Shown here: in pieces, positions 1 through 4,586 of the stretch
Layout: the number at the start of each line of letters is the position of its first letter
Position numbering within the stretch: the stretch's first letter is position 1
Assembly (NCBI GenBank): GCA_903895515.1
Contig: CAITUB010000149.1
Coordinates: 1 to 5,264 of the forward strand
DNA from: an uncultured Acidimicrobium sp.
GTDB lineage: Bacteria > Actinomycetota > Acidimicrobiia > Acidimicrobiales > Ilumatobacteraceae
DNA: 5,264 bases
Direction: 5' to 3'
Made by a program: the position numbers and the translations under genes
Notes under the pieces: model-generated
The model's database searches: none
Seen by the model: only the letters and a program-made list of their open reading frames with translations
Told to the model about the DNA's origin: nothing

Positions 1-81
1 GACCACGGCGGCGATTCGCGCACAGCAAGCGCCAGCATCAACGATTTGAGTGAAGCTCGCCGCGTGTTGCTGAGTTCATAA
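1..81 (+). CDS. 3' end of an unidentified gene (partial)
   Basis: Frame 1 stays open from the first base to a TAA at 79-81 and gives 26 residues ending in SEARRVLLSS. The other two forward frames stop at about 49 and 53. The stop lies only four bases before the ATG of the hydrolase gene, the spacing expected of two genes in one transcription unit. The tail is hydrophilic, with a Gly/Asp/Ser/Ala-rich start and a helix-like end. It carries no motif I recognise, so I cannot name the product. Because the fragment is so short, the reading frame is a reasonable inference rather than a firm call. Confidence 0.4.
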   Translation, partial: DHGGDSRTASASINDLSEARRVLLSS

Positions 82-85
82 CGTC

Positions 86-655
86 ATGGTCGTGCGCGGG
101 GTAGTGCTGTTTCCTGGTGCGGGTAGCAGTCGTGATCATGCTGCCCTTATTGCCATTGAGAAACACCTCAGCCCTCTGCCGGTGTTGCGAGTTGATTTTC
201 CGTATCGCACAGCAGGCAAGAAGTTTCCTGACAAGGCGCCAGTGTTGGTGCAGTGTGTAAAAGACGAAGTGCGTGCATTCGCCCGTGAACTTGGATGCGA
301 GACAACCGAGCTCGTCATTGGTGGTCGTTCGATGGGTGGCCGTATGTGCACCATGGCAAGTTCCGATAGTGAAGATCAACTCAGCGTTGCTGGAGTGATG
401 TGCATTGGGTACCCACTGCATCCGCCAAAAAAGCCTGAACAATTACGAACCGAGCACCTGCCGCGGTTGGCCGTAAAAGCCCTATTTATTAGCGGAACTC
501 GTGATGAATTTGGCACCCCGGAAGAGCTGGCGAGTGCATTTGCACTGCTTCCGTCGCCACCTGTTGTTCATCTCATCGAAGGTGGTCGACACGAACTGAA
601 AGGTCACGATGAACGCGTGGCCACACTGTTGAAGGACTGGCTACGAACTGTGTAA
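86..655 (+). CDS. alpha/beta-hydrolase, TEX30/KANL3-like small hydrolase family
   Basis: This 189-residue protein has the layout of a compact cytosolic alpha/beta hydrolase. A first beta strand leads into the oxyanion-loop motif PGAGSSRDH (residues 10-18). The nucleophile elbow is GGRSMGGR (79-86) with Ser82 as the likely catalytic serine. The strand LFISGTRDEFG (133-143) supplies the probable acid Asp140, and EGGRHELKG (165-173) supplies His169. The order and the short length match the predicted-hydrolase family that includes the bacterial relatives of TEX30/KANL3 and resembles dienelactone hydrolases. The substrate cannot be told from sequence. There is no signal peptide. The ATG at 86 is the first start after the upstream stop and keeps the whole first strand; no SD is visible, so translation may be coupled to the upstream gene. 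Its last 15 bases overlap the end of the convergent transporter gene. The fold is firm, the specific activity unknown. Confidence 0.85.
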   Translation: MVVRGVVLFPGAGSSRDHAALIAIEKHLSPLPVLRVDFPYRTAGKKFPDKAPVLVQCVKDEVRAFARELGCETTELVIGGRSMGGRMCTMASSDSEDQLSVAGVMCIGYPLHPPKKPEQLRTEHLPRLAVKALFISGTRDEFGTPEELASAFALLPSPPVVHLIEGGRHELKGHDERVATLLKDWLRTV

Positions 656-1921
656 GTGTGCATCCTCGGGATTGATGTCTTCAAGTTCGAGGTGTGCAGT
701 TTCGGGATACTTCGCTGCAACGAGTGCCGCAACGATGACAGGGCCAAGTGCAAACGTGAGCATGACGCGGCCATACGACATGCCGTTGTCGAGTAGGAAT
801 CCAGCGAAGATGAGCCCAACACTGCCGCCAATGAGCGAAGCAACCATGATGAGAATTGACGCCATGTTGCGGTGTGCGGTGGGGAACAGTTCGCTGCGAA
901 ACACCGCCATTGCAGGGTATGAAACTCCGAGAAGCACTCCGCCGAAAATTGCCGCACTCCACATTGCGAGCCCATGCAGCGCAAATGACGAAGCGAACAG
1001 CAAGGTTCCCGTTGGCACGGTGGCAATGGCAACGGCTTTACGTCCAATCTTGTCGGCAAGGCGACCACCAGCTACTAGTCCAAACGTTGCTGGAATGGTG
1101 GTGATGGTGATGAACATGGAAATTTCAAACGCGGAATATCCACGCACATCTTTGAGATAGCGAGATTGAAAGATAGATGCGGTTGCAACGAACACATTGG
1201 TGAGCACGGCGACTGCAATTTGTAACCACAAACGGTCGCGGTGAATGTGAGTTTCTACATCGGTGTGATGGAGTTGCTCTTCGTGAAGCGCGAGGAATCG
1301 TTCGGTCTCAGGAAGCGAACGAGTAAGCACGTACGCCACAGCCAACCATGCAATTCCTACGAGATATACCAAGCGCCATGACGATTCGGAAATGCCGGCG
1401 AGAGGAATTGCGCCTACTGCTGAACCTGCGCCAACGCCACTACCCACAGCCAAAATACTGAGCGCCCATGCACGAGTGTTAGTGCCCATTTCTTCTGTGG
1501 CAAATACCAAAACAAATACCGTGAGCGCGATGCCGAGTGGCCTGCCAATGGTTTGTGTTGCAACCAGAAATGCGAACGACGGCGAAAGCGCACCGAGAGA
1601 AATAATGAGTGGCGCTAGCCAAGCAAGACCAATGATGACGCGTCGCCTTCCCACTTTGTCGGCGTACGAAGCAATAGGAATTGCAATGATGACTCCCCAG
1701 CGCACGATGGCTGCGGCGAAACCTTGACCTTGTTCTGAAATATGAAATTCAGTCGATGCATACGCAACAGTTTGCGTAAAAACGGTGTTCACATAGGCGG
1801 CGGGAAGGCAGGCAAGCCACAGCAGTTTGAGCACACTTTTTTGCCGAAGGGTCAGTGGCTCAGGCGCCGAAAAACCCCATATTCGGCTGTATTTCTTGGG
1901 GTAAGTGCTACTTGTTGCCAC
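641..1921 (-). CDS. MFS transporter (metabolite/sugar-porter-like, 12 TM)
   Basis: The 426-residue protein belongs to the major facilitator superfamily. It has about twelve hydrophobic segments in two halves (roughly 33-200 and 232-403) joined by a polar loop at 201-231. The family loop motif appears twice, as ADKVGRRRVI (87-96) after TM2 and as GGRLADKIGRK (285-295) after TM8. SLPETERF (202-209) after TM6 and RSELFPTAHRN (342-352) near TM10-11 are typical of the sugar-porter and metabolite:H+ symporter groups, as is an ETxxLELEDI-like tail after the last helix. It should move a small organic solute across the cytoplasmic membrane; the solute is unknown. The GTG start at 1919-1921 is well fixed: an in-frame stop lies eight codons upstream (1943-1945), no other start lies between, and the next Met is residue 145. 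The central loop and C-terminus are rich in His. The gene is divergent from murA and convergent with the hydrolase. Confidence 0.92.
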   Translation of the reverse strand: MATSSTYPKKYSRIWGFSAPEPLTLRQKSVLKLLWLACLPAAYVNTVFTQTVAYASTEFHISEQGQGFAAAIVRWGVIIAIPIASYADKVGRRRVIIGLAWLAPLIISLGALSPSFAFLVATQTIGRPLGIALTVFVLVFATEEMGTNTRAWALSILAVGSGVGAGSAVGAIPLAGISESSWRLVYLVGIAWLAVAYVLTRSLPETERFLALHEEQLHHTDVETHIHRDRLWLQIAVAVLTNVFVATASIFQSRYLKDVRGYSAFEISMFITITTIPATFGLVAGGRLADKIGRKAVAIATVPTGTLLFASSFALHGLAMWSAAIFGGVLLGVSYPAMAVFRSELFPTAHRNMASILIMVASLIGGSVGLIFAGFLLDNGMSYGRVMLTFALGPVIVAALVAAKYPETAHLELEDINPEDAHLHSS

Positions 1922-1927
1922 TGCGCG

Positions 1928-1933
1928 AGCATA
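1928..1933 (-). promoter_or_regulatory. putative -10 box of the MFS gene (TATGCT), leaderless start
   Basis: On the - strand TATGCT lies six bases before the GTG start at 1921, so transcription would begin at or next to the start codon. No SD precedes the GTG, which fits a leaderless mRNA. No convincing -35 hexamer is seen at the usual distance. The box shares four bases with the -10 candidate of murA on the other strand. Confidence 0.45.
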
Positions 1934-1935
1934 CT
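1930..1935 (+). promoter_or_regulatory. putative -10 box of murA (CATACT)
   Basis: CATACT lies nine bases before the murA ATG at 1945 and would give a leader of only a few bases. No SD is seen before the ATG. The -35 region, which lies inside the start of the transporter gene, has no clear match. The call rests on position, on the conserved A at position 2 and T at position 6, and on the 23-bp length of the whole divergent gap. Confidence 0.4.
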
Positions 1936-1944
1936 GATTGCGTC

Positions 1945-3201
1945 ATGCAGATTGTTGTTGAGCATTCCGAAGCGCTGCGAGGCGAGGTTCAGGTTCCGGG
2001 AGCCAAGAATTCGGTTCTCAAACTGATGGCCGTGACCCTGCTTGCCGAAGGCGAGTACCGCCTGACGAATGTTCCCGATATTGCAGACGTTGACACGATG
2101 TGCGACCTGTTGCGTGCACTTGGAGTGCAATCAAAAAGAATAGGCACACACGAACTAGTACTCACCAATACGGGAAACATCACTCCGGTTGCCCCGTTTG
2201 AACAAGTAGACCGAATTCGGGCGTCAATAAATGTGCTGGGTCCTCTTGTGGGTCGGTACGGAAGTGCAGACATTGCGATGCCGGGTGGCGATGACTTTGG
2301 ATCGCGACCAATTGACTTGCATGTCATGGGTTTAGAAGCGATGGGTGCAACGTTTGAACTGAATAGAGATGGCATTCGTGCGACGGCAAAAGATTTGCAT
2401 GGAGCAACTATTGAGCTGAAGTTTCCAAGTGTTGGCGCGACCGAGAACATTTTGACTGCTGCAGTTCTGGCAAATGGAGTCACGGTTATCGATAACGCAG
2501 CGCGCGAGCCAGAAATTGTTGACTTATGCAACATGCTGGTTGACATGGGCGCAAATATTGCAGGAATTGGTACCGATCGCTTATCGATTACCGGAGTGAA
2601 ACCAAATCAATTGCACTCAACCGATCACGAAGTGGTGAATGACCGCGTGCAGGCTGCCACTTATATTTCGGCGGTCGCTGTTACTCGCGGCGATGTATTC
2701 GTGCGCGGCGCACGAGCCGAACACATGGAAATGCTCATCAATCGATTCTCGGAAATGGGTGTTGGCATTACTCCGCAGCAAGATGGCCTGCACGTGACAT
2801 GTCAAGACCGATTGCGGGCGATTGATTTCGCAACCCTTCCATACCCAGGAATCGCAACGGACTACAAGCCACTACTCGTTGGCATGTTGGCAGTTTCGGA
2901 CGGAACGGGAATCGCAACCGAGAATTTGTATCCCGGTCGGTTCCGGTATGTGGATGAATTGATGAAGCTTGGGGCAGATGTGCGTATTGACGGTCATCAT
3001 GCTGTGGTTCGCGGAGTGGAACAACTTGTTGGTGCGCCGGTGAATGCCCCGGACATTCGTGCGGGCGCTGCGCTAGTAGTTGCTGGATTGGTTGCAACAG
3101 GACAAACGATTGTGAGCAACATTCATCACATCGATCGCGGGTACGACGACCTCGTTGGTCGTTTGGCGGGCCTTGGAGCCCGAATTACTCGGCGTTCGTA
3201 G
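1945..3201 (+). CDS. murA: UDP-N-acetylglucosamine 1-carboxyvinyltransferase (MurA), Asp-type active-site loop
   Basis: MurA transfers enolpyruvate from phosphoenolpyruvate to UDP-GlcNAc in the cytoplasm, the first committed step of peptidoglycan synthesis. The 418-residue length is standard. Visible landmarks are PGAKNSVLKL (18-27, with the conserved Lys21 and Asn22), RIRASINVLGP (90-100, Arg92), the catalytic loop PGGDDFGSRPIDLH (113-126), YPGIATDYKP (300-309, Asp306, matching E. coli Asp305) and DIRAGAALVVAG (370-381, Arg372, matching Arg397), then HIDRGYDDL near the C-terminus. The residue aligned with E. coli Cys115 is Asp116 (codon 2290-2292), as in mycobacterial and chlamydial MurA; such enzymes are active but not alkylated by fosfomycin. 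I chose ATG 1945. The frame is open back to a GTG at 1855, but those 30 extra codons lie mostly inside the divergent transporter gene and look unlike MurA. The 3' end overlaps a convergent small gene by 17 bp. Confidence 0.97.
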   Translation: MQIVVEHSEALRGEVQVPGAKNSVLKLMAVTLLAEGEYRLTNVPDIADVDTMCDLLRALGVQSKRIGTHELVLTNTGNITPVAPFEQVDRIRASINVLGPLVGRYGSADIAMPGGDDFGSRPIDLHVMGLEAMGATFELNRDGIRATAKDLHGATIELKFPSVGATENILTAAVLANGVTVIDNAAREPEIVDLCNMLVDMGANIAGIGTDRLSITGVKPNQLHSTDHEVVNDRVQAATYISAVAVTRGDVFVRGARAEHMEMLINRFSEMGVGITPQQDGLHVTCQDRLRAIDFATLPYPGIATDYKPLLVGMLAVSDGTGIATENLYPGRFRYVDELMKLGADVRIDGHHAVVRGVEQLVGAPVNAPDIRAGAALVVAGLVATGQTIVSNIHHIDRGYDDLVGRLAGLGARITRRS

Positions 3202-3343
3202 CCGAGGTTTCGCCAGATTCGGCTGTGCGCTTGGCGGCAATGCGCTCAGCGCGCTGAGTGGCCTTCCATAACACGAGCACAATTACGAGAATTGGTCCTG
3301 CAACGAGCAGGATTTCATCCCAACCACCTTGGTGAGCAAGCAC
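3185..3343 (-). CDS. small single-pass membrane protein, unknown function
   Basis: With a GTG start at 3343 this - strand frame encodes 52 residues. A short N-terminus (MLAHQGGWDE) is followed by a strongly hydrophobic segment at about 11-26 (ILLVAGPILVIVLVLW), then a basic stretch with K27, R31, R34, K38 and R39, and an acidic, Ser/Thr/Ala-rich tail. By the positive-inside rule the N-terminus should be outside and the tail in the cytoplasm. The frame stays open upstream to 3571, but that part is antisense to the NifU-like gene and looks like a shadow, so the start is inferred. A TACGAT box six bases before the GTG supports it. The clean membrane segment with a correctly placed basic flank, and the fact that it fills the otherwise empty gap between murA and the Fe-S gene, argue for a real gene. 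I recognise no family. Confidence 0.6.
   Translation of the reverse strand: MLAHQGGWDEILLVAGPILVIVLVLWKATQRAERIAAKRTAESGETSATNAE
3245..3258. repeat. perfect 14-bp palindrome CTCAGCGCGCTGAG
   Basis: The 14 bases read the same on both strands, and one wobble pair plus one normal pair extend the symmetry to 3243-3260. It begins 44 bases after the murA stop, inside the coding region of the convergent small gene, where it encodes part of TQRAERI. It has no loop and no T-run, so it is a poor intrinsic terminator. It could be a site for a dimeric DNA-binding protein or chance. Confidence 0.3.
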
Positions 3344-3348
3344 CCCCG

Positions 3349-3354
3349 TATCGT
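3349..3354 (+). promoter_or_regulatory. possible -10 box (TATCGT) for the NifU-like/meaB/azlC cluster
   Basis: TATCGT on the + strand would put a transcript start near 3361, leaving a leader of about 23 bases before the GTG at 3384 and including the GGAG at 3374-3377. No good -35 box is visible. It overlaps the - strand box of the small membrane gene almost completely. Confidence 0.3.
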
Positions 3355-3355
3355 A
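3350..3355 (-). promoter_or_regulatory. putative -10 box of the small membrane protein gene (TACGAT)
   Basis: TACGAT on the - strand stands six bases before the GTG at 3343, the same spacing as the TATGCT box before the transporter's GTG. No SD is present. This suggests a leaderless transcript and supports the chosen start. Confidence 0.4.
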
Positions 3356-3366
3356 GAGGATTGAAG

Positions 3367-3387
3367 ATGAATTGGAGCATTCAGTGA
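3367..3387 (+). other. possible six-codon leader ORF (MNWSIQ) overlapping the next gene's start
   Basis: ATG at 3367 opens a frame of six codons ending at TGA 3385-3387. The stop shares two bases with the GTG start of the NifU-like gene at 3384. AGAGGA at 3355-3360 stands six bases before this ATG, a better SD than most genes here have. If transcribed from far enough upstream, the frame could couple translation to the next gene. If transcription starts near 3361, the SD would not be in the mRNA. A frame this short can easily be chance. Confidence 0.2.
3374..3377 (+). promoter_or_regulatory. ribosome binding site (GGAG) deciding the NifU-like start
   Basis: GGAG stands six bases before GTG 3384 and twelve before ATG 3390. 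The spacing favours the GTG as start and argues against the TTG at 3372, which would include the site. It is one of the few SD-like sequences in the window. Confidence 0.5.
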
Positions 3388-3614
3388 GCATGCAGCAACA
3401 GGTTGAAGAGACCATCGAAGTTATTCGTCCAGCACTGCAAGCCGACGGTGGTGACATTGTCTTGAAAGAAGTTGATGAAGCAACTGGCATCGTGAAGGTA
3501 ACCCTCGTTGGTGCATGCGGAACGTGCCCAGCATCGGACCAAACATTGAAAGCCGGAATTGAGCGCATCATGCGTGATCGCGTTGATGGCGTAACCGAGG
3601 TTGTGGCGGTTTAA
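3384..3614 (+). CDS. NifU C-terminal-domain Fe-S protein (Nfu type)
   Basis: The 76-residue protein is a stand-alone NifU-like C-terminal domain. The first conserved block is IRPALQADGGDIVLKEV (14-30). The second is GACGTCPASDQTLKAGIE (43-60), whose Cys45 and Cys48 form the CxxC that holds an iron-sulfur cluster, usually a [4Fe-4S] bridging two subunits. Proteins of this type carry assembled clusters to target enzymes in the cytoplasm. There is no A-type or other extra domain, and the length is normal for the single-domain form. The start is taken as GTG 3384 because of the GGAG six bases upstream; ATG 3390 two codons later is possible and changes nothing in the domain. The stop is three bases before the meaB start, so the two are probably co-transcribed and translationally coupled. 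No isc or suf genes are in view. Confidence 0.93.
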   Translation: MSMQQQVEETIEVIRPALQADGGDIVLKEVDEATGIVKVTLVGACGTCPASDQTLKAGIERIMRDRVDGVTEVVAV

Positions 3615-3617
3615 GGC

Positions 3618-4580
3618 GTGACGCAGCGCATTACAGACCCAACACAGCTTTTTGAATTGGCTGTTGCAGGGGACCGCGGTGCGCTTGCTCGATTGTTGTC
3701 GCTGATTGAACGCGGCGGAGAAGATGCGCGAACTATTGCGCGCCTCACATACCCGAAAAGCGGAAGCGGTTACACCGTAGGAATTACTGGTGCACCTGGC
3801 GCTGGCAAGAGCACGCTCACGAGTGCGACGATTGGCCATTTACGTTCGAGTGATACCAAAGTTGCAGTACTGGCGATAGATCCGTCGTCGCCATTTACTG
3901 GTGGAGCAATTCTTGGAGATCGAGTGCGTATGCAAGATCATGCAACCGATGCTGGAGTGTTTATTCGCAGCATGGCAACACGCGGACATCTTGGTGGTTT
4001 GTCGTTAGCAACGAGCGAAGCAATTCATCTACTTGACGCAGTTGGGTGCCCGTGGATCTTGGTAGAGACCGTTGGCGTTGGTCAAGTGGAAGTTGAAATT
4101 GCTGGCAAGGCAGACACCACGGTTGTTGTGGTGAACCCAGGCTGGGGCGACTCGGTGCAAGCAAACAAAGCCGGCCTCATGGAGATCGCAGACATTTTCG
4201 TGATCAACAAAGCAGATCGTAAAGGCGCGGAAGAAACTCGTCGCGACTTAGAACAGATGCTCGATCTCTCAGACATTGGACACGACGATTGGCGCCCACC
4301 GATCCTGCAAACGTCTGCCGTGTCGGGCGAAGGTGTTTCCGAATTGTGGAATACCGTGCTGGCACATCGCGAATTCATCATGGCGAGTGGAAAACTCACA
4401 CAACGTAGGTCATTTCGGTTGCGTGAAGAGCTACGCGCAATTGTGGAGCGACGCCTTGAATTGCGCGCACGCGAAATTTGCTCAGGCGAGAAGTGGGATG
4501 GCCTTGAACAGCAGGTGTTGAATCACACGGTTGACCCATGGGCTGCAGCAGATGACATGCTGAAAGGCATTGGCGCCTAA
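3618..4580 (+). CDS. meaB: MeaB/ArgK-family GTPase, methylmalonyl-CoA mutase chaperone
   Basis: The 320-residue protein is a G3E-class P-loop GTPase of the MeaB family. It has the P-loop GITGAPGAGKST (55-66), IDPSSPFTGGAILGDRVRM (87-105) with the metal-binding Asp region, RSMATRGHLGG (117-127), the Walker B/switch region VETVGVGQVEVE (149-160), the guanine-specificity motif NKAD (197-200) and TSAVSGEGV (232-240). A helical C-terminal part follows, rich in Arg and Glu, as in the family's dimerisation arm. MeaB binds adenosylcobalamin-dependent methylmalonyl-CoA mutase, gates cofactor loading and protects it from inactivation, which serves propionate and branched-chain amino acid breakdown. Length is typical. 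The start is GTG 3618, three bases after the Fe-S gene's stop; no clear SD separates them. No mutase or epimerase gene lies in the window, so the partner must be elsewhere. A related mutase such as isobutyryl-CoA mutase is possible as client. Confidence 0.95.
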   Translation: MTQRITDPTQLFELAVAGDRGALARLLSLIERGGEDARTIARLTYPKSGSGYTVGITGAPGAGKSTLTSATIGHLRSSDTKVAVLAIDPSSPFTGGAILGDRVRMQDHATDAGVFIRSMATRGHLGGLSLATSEAIHLLDAVGCPWILVETVGVGQVEVEIAGKADTTVVVVNPGWGDSVQANKAGLMEIADIFVINKADRKGAEETRRDLEQMLDLSDIGHDDWRPPILQTSAVSGEGVSELWNTVLAHREFIMASGKLTQRRSFRLREELRAIVERRLELRAREICSGEKWDGLEQQVLNHTVDPWAAADDMLKGIGA

Positions 4581-4586
4581 GCATTC

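Noticed and set aside
672..1160. 162-codon + strand frame opposite the transporter
   Set aside because: Ser/Pro/Met-rich shadow; the - strand frame has two MFS loop motifs and regular membrane segments.
1855..1944. 30-codon N-terminal extension of murA from a GTG at 1855
   Set aside because: Most of it lies within the first codons of the divergent transporter gene, it has no MurA-like features, and ATG 1945 gives exactly the family's usual N-terminus and length.
1989..2546. 185-codon - strand frame inside murA
   Set aside because: Ser/Thr/Pro-rich shadow of murA with no motif of its own.
3200..3224. Inverted repeat AGCCGA/TCGGCT as a murA terminator
   Set aside because: Only six base pairs with a 13-base loop and no T-run; too weak to call a terminator.
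3344..3571. Longer form of the small - strand gene starting at 3571
   Set aside because: The added part is antisense to the well-supported Fe-S gene and is low-complexity Ser/Thr/Cys-rich, typical of a shadow frame.
3618..4580. Reading the MeaB-like protein as an arginine transport kinase (old ArgK name)
   Set aside because: The motif set is that of the MeaB GTPase family; the ArgK name is historical and no arginine transport gene is nearby.
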